Below are positions 1 to 9,836 of a stretch of 64,000 nt of DNA, in pieces. Made by a program: the position numbers and the translations under genes. Under the pieces are notes generated by a model. The model saw only the letters and a list, made by a program, of their open reading frames with translations. It ran no database searches and was not told the DNA's origin. Where the stretch lies: the NCBI RefSeq assembly GCF_012113595.1, contig NZ_CP050831.1:6448001-6512000 (forward strand), read 5' to 3'. The stretch comes from Bacteroides faecium. Its GTDB lineage: Bacteria; Bacteroidota; Bacteroidia; Bacteroidales; Bacteroidaceae. How positions within the stretch are numbered: the first letter of the stretch is position 1; every line of letters starts with the position of its first letter.

Positions 1-2292
1 ATATTCAATAGTTCCTATACTTTCATTTTTCACTTCTTCCTTTAATTCCTGCTCCGTTCCACGAACACTATACATTGGAGCATTTTCCGGTTCGGGATCG
101 TCAAGGGATGTATAAAACGAAGTCAGGCCAATAAAAGGATCTTTACGTCCCCACTGATATCCTAAGCCACAAGTTGTCAATTTATCCGGAATATTAGTTG
201 TAGCTCCCAAATCCCGATCCATAATTTTATAATTCTTCCCACTATAACTTTCTCCATTAGTCGGTAACCCCAATTCAATAATATCAGGTTTCTCCGTACA
301 CCAGACATGCCAACTCCAAAGTACATTAGCATCTTCCGCATTTGGATCATATTTATCATAAACTGCGATGACTCCGTTTCCTGCACCGCTACTCAAAAAT
401 TCAACACGATTGGTAGTCTGATTAAATGCCACTTGCGAAATAAGACTTTCTTGATCCTGCCAAATTAACTTTGCAGATTGAGGAGATATCACAACATTTT
501 TTGAACTAGAAATATCTTCTCCCATCCCATTTTTAAAATGATATTGTTCAACATCTTCTGTTAAGGCACCACCAGTAGATGCTTTTGCATGATCTCTCGT
601 TTCCTCCACAATACCCTCCACTCCATTTCCTATCACCGTGGCGTCAAACGAATAAGCACCATAAGTCACCGGAGTGATAAAGCAATTTGCCGGACCATCA
701 TCATCCACAGGGAACACTTCTGTTTCAGGTATAATACTGAAAGGGATATATTTCACTATGTTGCCTATTGTTATTTCCAGGAATCCTTCCTTCGGCATAA
801 GAGAAACTCCGTAGACCACAGTAGCATATATCCAATATTTATTATCCAACGGTAATTCACATTCGTTTCCGGTACTATTTATCGCACCAGGTACAGAAGG
901 TATACCGTCCATGACAATTCCATTATCTATTGGAGTCAGATGTTCATTATCCGTGCTATAAAATGTTTGAATGAAGAAACGGGACACTAGCTCTTTATCC
1001 TTTCCCAATAAACGTACTTTACGGGTTGTCACATTATCCAAATTGACATTTCCTGCATCGTCTGCCTGCAACTCTATTTTCAACATTATCACCGGATCCT
1101 TTATTGTACCTTGCAATAACTTTATTTCTTCCCTATCCGTCTTAACCAGATATTGCCCGTTTGAAGTATACCCCTGCACCCATTTATCAGAAACTGTTAT
1201 TGTATATTCAATATTGCTCCCCGGATTTTGAATGGCTTCCTGTACGGAAGTATATCCTTTACTTTTCAACTTCGTAATATTAAAACGATAAGCGTGGTTT
1301 CGCACTATATCCAAATACTTTCCTGTTTCTTTATCCCAAAAGTCCAGACGATAATACTCCTTATTTGAGCCATCCGGATTCTGAACAGTAAGAAGTAACA
1401 TGGCACGATCTTTGGAAAACGTTTTTTCATCTATCTCATTCCCCAACGCATAGACAGAATGTTTATACTCTAAAGAATAGTAACTAGTCACCAGACCTTT
1501 GGCTGCATCCAAAGGAACCGTAGCCGAAAGCAAATCATGCTTTTCTGAAATACCCTTTTCATTTATACTACCTTGATAGATTCCACCCCGATGTTCACTG
1601 TCCAATACAAAGTCCGAAAAGTCCAAATTTTGCCATTCCCAACAAACCACCTTGTCAGGAAATAAGACCTGCATATCCGCATCTACTGTAATTTTAGCAA
1701 AACATCGCTTCAACAAACATACATTAGAAGTAGCGCTGGTATTCCATTCTATCCACCCGTACATAGGGATTGCTTGTCCTTCATCTTTCAAATTAGAAAA
1801 ACCTCTCATCAAGCCTTGGCTCGTATAATTTCTTAACTGTTCCTCACCAGCCGTTTTATCTATAAGGAAACCACCTGTTCCCAATGCAGAAGAACGATTG
1901 GTCAGGTTACAAACCACATAGATTCGTTCTCCGTTAGCAGGAATGAATTTTTTCAATGTTACAGTAGGCGACGCAGTTCCATTTCCAAACAAAAAAGATA
2001 AATCAGTCGTACCCTCCTGATAATATACAGGGGATGAAGTATGAGAATCATTGTATACGAATACTTGTATACCACTAATCTTACATTCCGACTCATTTTC
2101 CACACTACGCACTTGCACCAGTTCCGCGTCAGAGATAGATAGTCTGATGACATTTTTCTGAAAGAAGTCAACGGTTGTTGTTTCACTGTTATCGCTACAA
2201 CTACCAACTAACAAAGGAATATTAATTGTACAGAGAATTAATAGACATCCTCTGAATAGGTAATATAAGCGTTGCTGTATTTTTGTTTTCAT
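1..2292 (-). CDS. Mfa-like fimbrial lipoprotein with FISUMP-type C-terminus (partial, 3' end outside window)
   Basis: The frame is open from the ATG at 2292 to the window edge (764 codons, no stop seen). The N-terminus has a hydrophobic stretch ending in the lipobox LLVGSC, so it should be a lipoprotein exported and lipidated at Cys 32. The C-terminal part carries the motifs VLWSWHVWCT, MDRDLGATT and YQWGRKDPF, shared with the next gene and typical of the FISUMP (TIGR02145-like) domain. It is the last visible gene of the fimbrial operon, 30 bases after its paralogue. By analogy with type V pili it is probably an accessory or tip subunit on the cell surface. The function is inferred from the operon; the family match is from motifs only. 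Confidence 0.8.
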   Translation of the reverse strand, partial: MKTKIQQRLYYLFRGCLLILCTINIPLLVGSCSDNSETTTVDFFQKNVIRLSISDAELVQVRSVENESECKISGIQVFVYNDSHTSSPVYYQEGTTDLSFLFGNGTASPTVTLKKFIPANGERIYVVCNLTNRSSALGTGGFLIDKTAGEEQLRNYTSQGLMRGFSNLKDEGQAIPMYGWIEWNTSATSNVCLLKRCFAKITVDADMQVLFPDKVVCWEWQNLDFSDFVLDSEHRGGIYQGSINEKGISEKHDLLSATVPLDAAKGLVTSYYSLEYKHSVYALGNEIDEKTFSKDRAMLLLTVQNPDGSNKEYYRLDFWDKETGKYLDIVRNHAYRFNITKLKSKGYTSVQEAIQNPGSNIEYTITVSDKWVQGYTSNGQYLVKTDREEIKLLQGTIKDPVIMLKIELQADDAGNVNLDNVTTRKVRLLGKDKELVSRFFIQTFYSTDNEHLTPIDNGIVMDGIPSVPGAINSTGNECELPLDNKYWIYATVVYGVSLMPKEGFLEITIGNIVKYIPFSIIPETEVFPVDDDGPANCFITPVTYGAYSFDATVIGNGVEGIVEETRDHAKASTGGALTEDVEQYHFKNGMGEDISSSKNVVISPQSAKLIWQDQESLISQVAFNQTTNRVEFLSSGAGNGVIAVYDKYDPNAEDANVLWSWHVWCTEKPDIIELGLPTNGESYSGKNYKIMDRDLGATTNIPDKLTTCGLGYQWGRKDPFIGLTSFYTSLDDPEPENAPMYSVRGTEQELKEEVKNESIGTIEY

Positions 2293-2322
2293 TTCATTTA
2301 TACTTTTTTGATTTCTAATGAA

Positions 2323-4785
2323 TTATTCCTTTACACAACGTATAGAGCCAGCCTGCACAAATCCAAGCCACAGAGTCGTATTTAACTTATTTATGCCAGT
2401 ACCCTTTGGATAAAAATAAAGTAAAGCTCCCATTTTTTGCCAATAAAAGTCATCGCTACGTCGTCCATAAACTGACGAACTCCAATACGTTCCACTTATC
2501 GCTGGAGAAAATGCCCAATCAGGAGTACAAGTTATTGGCAAAAAAATCATTTTATCTTCTACATAGGCAGTAACACCGTTCATATTCACCCCACTCTCAT
2601 TAAAAATAAAAAATGCATCGAATGGTGATATTTTATAACCAACAGGACAAGGATCGTAAATTGTTTTAATAGTCGAACTAGGATAATCGGCTATTGTTCC
2701 TTCCGGATTACCCCACACATAGCGCATTTCTGTTGTTTCCGAGTCTGAAGTTTTCGTACACCAAGTATCGTCTGACCAAGTTCTATGAATAAATATATCC
2801 GGATTATTGATAGCTTGAGCAAGAGTTAGCGGTTCCTCATGAGTAATCTTCCACAAAGAGCCGACACTTCTAACATTATATAAGGTAGTCAATTTCCCAT
2901 CATTCTTCAATGGACTGTAAAACGGGTCTTTACGTCCCCATTGATAATGCAACCCTTGTGTAGTCCACAAAGCAGGTGTAATAGTTGTTGCCCCAAGATT
3001 ACGATCCATCATTTTATATTTATTGCCTGTCTTTGGTACAATAAATTCTATTATTTGTGGCACAGCCGTACACCAAAGGTGCCAACTCCACAACACTTTC
3101 GCATCCTCCGCATTAGGATCAGCCTTATCATAAACGGCTATCAATGCATTTCCCCGGCTTCGTCCCATTTTCACTTGAACCCTATTATCGACTAAAGCAA
3201 CTTGTTCCACCAGTTCATCCGTATCCTGCCAAAGCAATTTTGCCGATAAAGGATGAATATCCGCACCTGCTGCTTTCGTCAATATATTCCCCATTACATC
3301 TTCAAACTTTCCTTCATCAATAATACCGTCCGATCCGTTTCCCATTATGGTAGCCGTGAAAGAATAAGAGCCCGCACCTCTATCCGCTATATAGCTGTTG
3401 GCAGTGCCTTCCGTGTCCAATGGAGTAAAAGTATCCAATGAACTGATAGGAATATATTCCACATGCACATTATCGGAAGACACTTCGATAAAACCACCTT
3501 CATAATTAGCGGGAACACTACCGGTGGTACAATAGAAATTCATTACTTGCGCAGCAGTAAGGTCATAAATGCCACTGTTATCCGCCAATTTATCCGTTTC
3601 CGTTATTCCATTGCAATACAGTTGCAAATCACTTGTTGACATTAAATCCGCCTTATCAGGTTTCAAAGCTCTAATTCGTAAACGACCCGGAGTACGACAG
3701 TCCACTTTCACCAGCTTCACCGGATCGACAATATCTTTAATAAGGGTTATTCCTTTACCTGCAGTCCTGTCTATATAAAAGTCAGTACCTACAATATCAC
3801 CTGTAACCCCTACATCTTCCCAATCAAGTATATGCATTTCCAATGAAAGTGATTTTATCATAAACCGGCACAACAGTTGATAGACATGATTACGTTCCAG
3901 CTTTTCCAAAGGCGCTCCGCCCGAATTGTTCGCATCCCCACCCAACTCTATCATATCGTATTCGTCAATGCCTATATTCAGCTTACTGTCCTTACACTCC
4001 ATTTCCGGGATATAAAAAGAGTAAGCCAGCACACCTTTGTCTTCCGGAGAAGTTTCTTCTGGGATTTCACCTACTGTCTTTCTCGACAACATATTGATTG
4101 CGGAAGATGCATAATTACCAGTCTTTTCGGGAGAAATGAATCCGGTTTTGGAAACTCCCGTCACAACCAACATCGCAGGTATCTGAACTTCCTCCCGATT
4201 TCCTGATTCTTTCCGCATATAGACATCCACACGTGCTACTGCACGGTCTACATGCATATTGACCGTCTGTGTCGTTCCTTCCGCCGCATCCACCCCTGCC
4301 AGTTCTCCATACATGGGAAGGCAGTATTCTTTTCCATATTCTACGACATTAGTCTTTGTTGTCAAGTAGTCAGCCATCTGATACTGCACATCCACCAAAT
4401 CATTCGGATGATCCACAGACTCAAGTATAGCACGGGTATTCAGGTCAACAGGCTCGTTTACAATGGTATACAATGTTTTCCCAGTAGCGGCTTTCACCTT
4501 GAAAACCGGAGTAGTGTAAGTCCCGTCGGTAGCGGTAAGTCCCTGCCAATAATACATCTTATCCAATGATGTACCATCAAAAACATAGATACGCAAACGG
4601 CTGATACGGGTTTCGTTCGTGTTCAGCACTTCCGGATCACTCGTGGCACGTGTGCTGATATTCATGCTCATCCGCACTTCTCCGGGATTTACCGGCTCAA
4701 CTGTCTGTTCACTTTCTGTACAAGAAAATAAAAACAACAGCAGCCACATCCACCATATACAACCTTTATCTCTCATATTCATCAA
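2323..4785 (-). CDS. Mfa-like fimbrial accessory lipoprotein with FISUMP C-terminus
   Basis: An 820-aa protein. The signal peptide ends in the lipobox LFSC (Cys 22). It is followed by a short linker containing STRATSDPE, an Arg-Ala site like those where fimbrillins of this class are trimmed. The middle shows fimbrillin-like beta-rich sequence (RISRLRIYVFDG, DRAVARVDVYMRK). From about residue 590 comes a FISUMP-type domain with VLWSWHLWCT, MMDRNLGATT, YQWGRKDPF, YDPCPVGYKI and a terminal GSIRCVKE. It follows the FimB/Mfa2-like gene by 14 bases and precedes a paralogue, so the three are probably co-transcribed. Likely a minor or tip pilin on the cell surface; which one cannot be told. Confidence 0.85.
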   Translation of the reverse strand: MMNMRDKGCIWWMWLLLFLFSCTESEQTVEPVNPGEVRMSMNISTRATSDPEVLNTNETRISRLRIYVFDGTSLDKMYYWQGLTATDGTYTTPVFKVKAATGKTLYTIVNEPVDLNTRAILESVDHPNDLVDVQYQMADYLTTKTNVVEYGKEYCLPMYGELAGVDAAEGTTQTVNMHVDRAVARVDVYMRKESGNREEVQIPAMLVVTGVSKTGFISPEKTGNYASSAINMLSRKTVGEIPEETSPEDKGVLAYSFYIPEMECKDSKLNIGIDEYDMIELGGDANNSGGAPLEKLERNHVYQLLCRFMIKSLSLEMHILDWEDVGVTGDIVGTDFYIDRTAGKGITLIKDIVDPVKLVKVDCRTPGRLRIRALKPDKADLMSTSDLQLYCNGITETDKLADNSGIYDLTAAQVMNFYCTTGSVPANYEGGFIEVSSDNVHVEYIPISSLDTFTPLDTEGTANSYIADRGAGSYSFTATIMGNGSDGIIDEGKFEDVMGNILTKAAGADIHPLSAKLLWQDTDELVEQVALVDNRVQVKMGRSRGNALIAVYDKADPNAEDAKVLWSWHLWCTAVPQIIEFIVPKTGNKYKMMDRNLGATTITPALWTTQGLHYQWGRKDPFYSPLKNDGKLTTLYNVRSVGSLWKITHEEPLTLAQAINNPDIFIHRTWSDDTWCTKTSDSETTEMRYVWGNPEGTIADYPSSTIKTIYDPCPVGYKISPFDAFFIFNESGVNMNGVTAYVEDKMIFLPITCTPDWAFSPAISGTYWSSSVYGRRSDDFYWQKMGALLYFYPKGTGINKLNTTLWLGFVQAGSIRCVKE

Positions 4786-4799
4786 TCTTTGTTTATTTA

Positions 4800-5774
4800 T
4801 CAGAGGTCTTCACCTTTTAGCCAGATAGTCCAGCCGTTAATCACAATCTTAGTGGAAAGGAAATTCAATAATTCCGGATTATAGAAAAAGACTATCGCAT
4901 ATTCGCTCTGCCGGTCGAGATATTCCTGTGCCGGAATATCATGTCCTTCCATTTTAGTAAGCAGCAGGTAAGGTATCAGGTCAATCTTCATCAGTACCTT
5001 GCTGTCCGACTTGCGTGTAAGCGTCAAATATACTTTTTTATGTTCGAGCAGGCGCATGGTGTTCATTTCCGCTACAATGCCCACATCTTCCACTTTTTCC
5101 AGATGATACGGCTGATAACTAATCACATCATCATTCAGCAAGTCATTATTCCAGTCGTAATATCCGTTGTCCGCACGGATTTCGAACAGGCAGTCATTCA
5201 TATCCAGTTCTTCTCCCGGCCCGGACTTTTGCAGGATAAAGCGGAACTTATTGGTATCTTTTATCAACCTGACCGTTTCCGTCTGTTCCCGTTTCCCTGT
5301 AAAACTCACGTTCTTCACCTCGCCATACCAGAGAGGCTTCAAAACTTTATTATGTACCAATGACTCCCCCCGTTTCATTCTTACCGTCAAATCTTCCAGT
5401 ATCGATTTTCCGACAACCAGTTCCGGCATTTCAAAGGCATCGCTCATTCCCGCCCAAGCGGCTATCCGGTATTCTCCGACCGGAAGTGACAACGGCATAC
5501 GATAGCTGCCGCTGCCCAGAGTTTCCCCCTGTTCGCTCTTCTTTATAATAAACGTGCCTTCCTTGTCAAATACAAACACATCTACACAATTCACCTGAGC
5601 CGCAAAAGCATCGGTGAACTCCATGTTATAGTCGTACTGGAAACGGACATATAACTGACATTCCGGTAGTGTCTCATCAATGGATGTGCAAGAAAAGAGT
5701 ACAAGCAGTAATAGCAGGCAACTTCCATAACTCATCCGTCGGACAACACCTTTTGTATTCATTATCTTTCTCAT
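4800..5774 (-). CDS. FimB/Mfa2-family fimbrial anchor lipoprotein
   Basis: A 324-aa lipoprotein (lipobox LFSC, Cys 29). The mature N-terminus reads LPECQLYVRFQYDYN, then VDVFVFDKEG and SLPVGEYRIAAWAG, the typical opening of the FimB/Mfa2 family (PF08842), and the protein ends in VINGWTIWLKG. In Porphyromonas the family anchors the fimbria in the outer membrane and limits its length; that role is taken from the family. It lies downstream of the major fimbrillin gene, separated by about 290 bases that hold a terminator-like hairpin, so it may be made at a lower level. In-frame Met codons at residues 5 and 14 are alternative starts. Confidence 0.88.
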   Translation of the reverse strand: MRKIMNTKGVVRRMSYGSCLLLLLVLFSCTSIDETLPECQLYVRFQYDYNMEFTDAFAAQVNCVDVFVFDKEGTFIIKKSEQGETLGSGSYRMPLSLPVGEYRIAAWAGMSDAFEMPELVVGKSILEDLTVRMKRGESLVHNKVLKPLWYGEVKNVSFTGKREQTETVRLIKDTNKFRFILQKSGPGEELDMNDCLFEIRADNGYYDWNNDLLNDDVISYQPYHLEKVEDVGIVAEMNTMRLLEHKKVYLTLTRKSDSKVLMKIDLIPYLLLTKMEGHDIPAQEYLDRQSEYAIVFFYNPELLNFLSTKIVINGWTIWLKGEDL

Positions 5775-5971
5775 AATCTATGGTTCTATTTATTTTTCTA
5801 ATTTCATATATAGTGTGGAAAAGCGCCTTTGTGCTTTTCTCGGAATAATCTGCTTTAGTGGACAAGCGTCAAAACTTGTCTGTATGGTAAGACCTGCTTC
5901 TATCAAGTTTTTCATATCAAGGTCTTGATTCACGGAAATATGCCTCCACCAGCTTAATAAAAACAAAAAGA

Positions 5972-6024
5972 GGAAAAAAGGAAGGCGCTATAAGACAACC
6001 TGCGCCGCATCATAACGCCTTCCT
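5972..6024 (-). terminator. Terminator-like hairpin inside the fimbrial operon
   Basis: On the minus strand AGGAAGGCG (6016-6024) pairs with CGCCTTCCT (5979-5987) and a T-run follows. It lies about 40 bases after the fimbrillin stop codon and about 200 bases before the FimB-like gene. It probably ends most transcripts after the abundant major subunit and lets some through to the anchor and accessory genes. Confidence 0.6.
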
Positions 6025-6062
6025 ACAATTTTAATTATTATTTTAGCCCAATATATTTGTCA

Positions 6063-7631
6063 TTACAAATCCACTCCCTGGCTCCAGGTAGTCCATGGAT
6101 CTACCACAATATTTACAGAGAGATATGCTTCAGCGTCATCATCATTCCCACCCGGTTTTTCAGGATCGGTAGGATCTGTCTTGTCAGGAATCCAAGGAGT
6201 ACCCGGTTGTTTCACGCTGTTGATAGTCAATGTGTACCAGTTGTTGCGTACGACACCATATTTGCCAAGTTCCATTGTGGCGGTGATTGCGTCGTCATGA
6301 CGAATCAGGATGTTATAGTAGCAGACACCATTCTGGAAGTATTCTACACCTACGATTTCACTGGCAGCGGGCTTGGAGTATTCGCCACCGTTCGCAATAG
6401 CGTCTAGTTCGGCGATAGTAATAGCGGCAAAATCAGCGCCGACAGTCTTGCCTTGTTTAGTAGCGGCAGCCTTCATACGTGCATAGAACTGGTCACAAAG
6501 AGTGATTATCTGTGTTTGCAATGCATCCGCCGTAGCTGCTGTTTTTGCAGCATTATACACTGTCTGCAGTTCAACCAATGTCTTATAAGTGACACCCAAA
6601 AGGCGGAACCAGCTATCGCCTACTGTAAATGAGCTAGGAGTATAGACCGCACTTACTACGGCAGCCGTAGTTTGTGCCTGGGTTTGTGCGTCAGCAGCCA
6701 TTGTATTCTCAAGACAATATTTGCTGTCCGTCATAGCTGAAAAATCAGTCGGCAAAGTACCGTCATCAGCTACTTTCAGATAATTGAACTGCGACGTATT
6801 GAATCCTGCCAATTCATAGTTCGGGTCTTTTCTGTAATCCGCATTGACAGAACCTCCGACAGGCATTACGATTTCAGAATACGGGAACATGCTCTTGTTA
6901 GTTACATTCAATGCCCAGTCACCGAATGTACAGGTTACCCCTGTAGGAACTGTGACACCAGCCGGATTTGTTCCTAAAGAAACCTTGGCAACGACACGGT
7001 CTACGTGAATCAGGGAACGGTCAGTCTCAGCAGCGGCCTTCGCAGCAATAGCATCGACAAAATTCGTTCCATCAACCACCTTTACATCGACTGCTACCAA
7101 TGCTCCATTAGCAGAGTTGGCATTGTCACCGGCATTAATCATCATAAAGTTGTCCTTTGTTGCTCCAATCACTTCCTCAAGTGTCTGCTCCACAGCACTG
7201 TTGATAGCAGACCAGGAAGCGGAAGCCACACAGGCTGTCTTGAATTTGTTGCTCGGATTGACTACTGCCAGCACTTTAGCGGTAGCGGAAGGAACTTTGA
7301 ATGCTTTTCCGTCATATCCAGTCACAAGAGCACCACCTGCATTCAGGATATAGTCGGTTGCAGCCAATGCCTTTGTTTCCAAACAAACGTCCGATGCGTC
7401 AAACAACGCAAGAAGCAATTCATTTACTTTCTGTTCTTCTGTACTTCCGTGATCTTCTCCCGGAGCACGCGTTCCCGTACTTTTGGGCATTGACACAGAC
7501 ACGGACATATAAGCTTCCCTGCCGTCTACCGGCAACTGGTTTTGTCCGCCGGTTACCATCTCTTCATCGTTACTACACGCTGCCATTGCCAGTCCGACAA
7601 ACAGCGTTAAAAAAGATTTGTCCAATTTCAT
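6063..7631 (-). CDS. Mfa1/FimA-like major fimbrillin
   Basis: A 522-aa lipoprotein: a short signal with lipobox MAAC (Cys 19), then an acidic linker and STGTRAPGED, whose Arg-Ala resembles the maturation site of type V pilins. FimA/Mfa1-like features are LLLALFDASDV near residue 85, HVDRVVAKVSLG around 200-212 and a C-terminal block from about 455 (YGVVRNNWYTLTINSVKQPG, then NIVVDPWTTWSQGVDL), as in the fimbrillin C-terminal domain (PF15495-like). It is expected to be exported, lipidated, cleaved and polymerised as the shaft. It sits between the DUF3868 gene and the anchor gene and is followed by a terminator-like hairpin, fitting high expression. Confidence 0.88.
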   Translation of the reverse strand: MKLDKSFLTLFVGLAMAACSNDEEMVTGGQNQLPVDGREAYMSVSVSMPKSTGTRAPGEDHGSTEEQKVNELLLALFDASDVCLETKALAATDYILNAGGALVTGYDGKAFKVPSATAKVLAVVNPSNKFKTACVASASWSAINSAVEQTLEEVIGATKDNFMMINAGDNANSANGALVAVDVKVVDGTNFVDAIAAKAAAETDRSLIHVDRVVAKVSLGTNPAGVTVPTGVTCTFGDWALNVTNKSMFPYSEIVMPVGGSVNADYRKDPNYELAGFNTSQFNYLKVADDGTLPTDFSAMTDSKYCLENTMAADAQTQAQTTAAVVSAVYTPSSFTVGDSWFRLLGVTYKTLVELQTVYNAAKTAATADALQTQIITLCDQFYARMKAAATKQGKTVGADFAAITIAELDAIANGGEYSKPAASEIVGVEYFQNGVCYYNILIRHDDAITATMELGKYGVVRNNWYTLTINSVKQPGTPWIPDKTDPTDPEKPGGNDDDAEAYLSVNIVVDPWTTWSQGVDL

Positions 7632-7690
7632 TGATAAAAAATTAAATTATTACTAAAATGTTTATTATTAAATATAAGTTTCAAGCTGTA

Positions 7691-8995
7691 TCATTCAGCT
7701 TTCATGTCTTCCAAACGTTTCAAGTACATTCGCATCGCATCATAATCCCCTGTTTCCCAGGATACAATCGCTGCATTGTTGTTGGCTATCCTGTCACCCA
7801 GAAAGCGGTCGGCAATCAGCCGGATAATCTTGTTGTATTCGTCCGAACCTTTGCCATAGCTTACTGCGACCTGATACATTTCGTTATGGTTCATCTTATC
7901 GGGACGTGTCTTGATGATTTCCCGTCCCTGCTCCACAGAGAATGGAACCACCGTATAGCTGACTGTATATTCCACCAGGCGCAGCTTCGGATATACCTCC
8001 CTTAATAAGGCATTATAGATTTTTCCGCCGTCAATCGCTTTTATCTTTGCGTCACGTGCGTCCGGTTCGGGAGTCTGCGCGATAATATCAAGCACTTTCT
8101 GCATATAGGAAGGGCGGTATTCACGTAACCATACAGCCAGTCCCTCCCAGTTCTCCGGCACCGAAATGCACTCTATCATGTTATCGTCCAGCTTATAGGC
8201 ATGTTTCAAGTTTTGTTCCAACGCTTTCGCACGTTGTTCGGAAAGGCGTGTGTTAGCATCATAACTACCTTCCGGCGACGAATAACCCACTATCTTAATC
8301 CGGGCAATACGATAATTATCGTCGCCACGGATAGAATCAATGGACGAATAGATTTTAGCCAGCTCGGCAGGATTATTCATATAATCGGCAAGCAATGCCG
8401 ACTGGTTCACTTTAAAATTCAGATAAGCACTGCGGGTGAAAGAACGGCGTTTTTCCTCTGCCTGTGCCACCATTATCTCTAAATTCGGGCGTTCTATCAC
8501 CTCTTTAAATAAAGGTAGTTCGGCAACAGGAGCTTTACCCAACATTTCTCCACACCCTGCACATCCCTGCAATTCACAAAATATCTCAACACGCGCACCG
8601 GACATCCACTCCTGCGCCGGGACTGTTTCGTTATATTCAAGCTGCATATCGCGTTTCCTGTCAAAACGGGTCATTTTTCCTCTCTCTCCCGCAACCGACT
8701 CCTTACCATACAAACTTTCTTTCCGCTTGTTCATACGATAGCGGTTCCTGCCTGCAATGCAAACAGAGGGCAGGACAAGCGTATCACTTTCCGACCGGCT
8801 GATTATTAATGGAGTAACTATCATTTGCTGGCGTGAAGGAAGCCGCAGTGTGCTACAATCCATACTAAATGAAACTTCCACTTTGTCATCACTTATTTTC
8901 CGGGCAACAGTATGTCCGATATTTACCTCCTGGGCATAGGCGGATACTGCGCCTAACAGCCCCAAAGCCATGTATATACAGATTCTTTTCATCAT
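7691..8995 (-). CDS. DUF3868 / OmpA-like periplasmic protein of the fimbrial operon
   Basis: A 434-aa protein with a cleavable signal peptide (ends SAYAQ). The N-terminal half (VNIGHTVARKISDDKVEVSF, CELQGCAGCGEMLG) looks like the DUF3868 domain. The second half has OmpA-C-like features, IKIVGYSSPEGSYDANTRLS and EQRAKALEQNL (about 225-260), which in the family bind peptidoglycan. Such proteins accompany Mfa/Fim operons and probably anchor the assembly machinery in the envelope. The start lies 5 bases after the stop of the DUF3575 gene, so the two are translationally close. Confidence 0.85.
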   Translation of the reverse strand: MMKRICIYMALGLLGAVSAYAQEVNIGHTVARKISDDKVEVSFSMDCSTLRLPSRQQMIVTPLIISRSESDTLVLPSVCIAGRNRYRMNKRKESLYGKESVAGERGKMTRFDRKRDMQLEYNETVPAQEWMSGARVEIFCELQGCAGCGEMLGKAPVAELPLFKEVIERPNLEIMVAQAEEKRRSFTRSAYLNFKVNQSALLADYMNNPAELAKIYSSIDSIRGDDNYRIARIKIVGYSSPEGSYDANTRLSEQRAKALEQNLKHAYKLDDNMIECISVPENWEGLAVWLREYRPSYMQKVLDIIAQTPEPDARDAKIKAIDGGKIYNALLREVYPKLRLVEYTVSYTVVPFSVEQGREIIKTRPDKMNHNEMYQVAVSYGKGSDEYNKIIRLIADRFLGDRIANNNAAIVSWETGDYDAMRMYLKRLEDMKAE

Positions 8996-8999
8996 TAGC

Positions 9000-9569
9000 C
9001 TATTTTATAATGTATATGATACTAATTGCAGCCTTTGTCGGGCCGAAGTAGTTTTTCTTTTCACTTTTCTGAACAGTTCCACAAGTGGCACAGGGATATT
9101 TGGAATGATCCATTCGCGCATATCCGACTCCAAGTACAGCCTCCATACTCCAGCGGTTGCCGAGCAACCACTGATAGCCGTAGGATATTCCACCGCCCCA
9201 CAAATGTCCCTGATAGCGGTGACGTTCCATGTTATCACTCAAAAATGACATTCCACCCACATTATATTTGGCGTAATGTCCGTGCAGACCCAGAAAATGG
9301 CTGTTAAATTTCTCACATAGCCAGTAGCGAAGTTCCGGCTGTACGCCCCAGTGGCGCAAACGCGTTTCATCATCAAACTTCCAGGGGTTATAATTTCCGG
9401 ATAAATCGAGAGACCATTTCTTGCCCAAACCTATTTCCAAGCCTAAGTTCATTGTAGTAGTAGCGTCATAAAGCAAATTACTCTTTACTGCAACCTTTTG
9501 GGCATAAGAACTGACCACATTACAAAGTAACATCCCCCAAACCCCGATTAAACATAGATATTTCTTCAT
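9000..9569 (-). CDS. DUF3575 outer-membrane protein, first gene of the fimbrial operon
   Basis: A 189-aa protein with a signal peptide (ends SYAQ). The motif VAVKSNLLYDATTTMNLGLE followed by SLDLSGNYNPWKF is the signature of DUF3575, a small outer-membrane beta-barrel found in Bacteroidota fimbrial operons; the C-terminal IIYIIK also fits a barrel. It is the promoter-proximal gene. The 267 bases upstream hold a 13-bp hairpin and no consensus minus-strand promoter, which matters for the switch model described in the findings. Confidence 0.85.
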   Translation of the reverse strand: MKKYLCLIGVWGMLLCNVVSSYAQKVAVKSNLLYDATTTMNLGLEIGLGKKWSLDLSGNYNPWKFDDETRLRHWGVQPELRYWLCEKFNSHFLGLHGHYAKYNVGGMSFLSDNMERHRYQGHLWGGGISYGYQWLLGNRWSMEAVLGVGYARMDHSKYPCATCGTVQKSEKKNYFGPTKAAISIIYIIK

Positions 9570-9597
9570 ATCATCTTATTATTTATTATTGCTTTTG

Positions 9598-9627
9598 TTT
9601 CATCTCTATTCTGTAATAGAGATGAAA
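9598..9627. repeat. Left copy of an inverted repeat / hairpin upstream of the fimbrial operon
   Basis: Arms of 13 bases (TTTCATCTCTATT and its complement) flank the core CTGT. Bases 9605-9623 are the exact reverse complement of 10846-10864 (19 of 19). A second shared motif starts at 9651 (CTAATTTCCAA...), repeated directly at 10903 with 21 of 25 bases equal. The copies flank the AraC gene. They may be recombination sites or regulator operators. Confidence 0.7.
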
Positions 9628-9836
9628 TAAATAATACGAATAGTAAATATCTAATTTCCAATGAATTACATCACATAAAATAAAAATAGAATGTTTCAGT
9701 ATCATAATATAATGAATCATATCAAAAAAAATAGATAATAATATCCTGATATATAATTTATTAAAAAAATAGATGCTGAAACAATTGTGAAACAAACAAA
9801 TAAGTAACAGACCAAACAATCAAAGCAGTTATTGCC

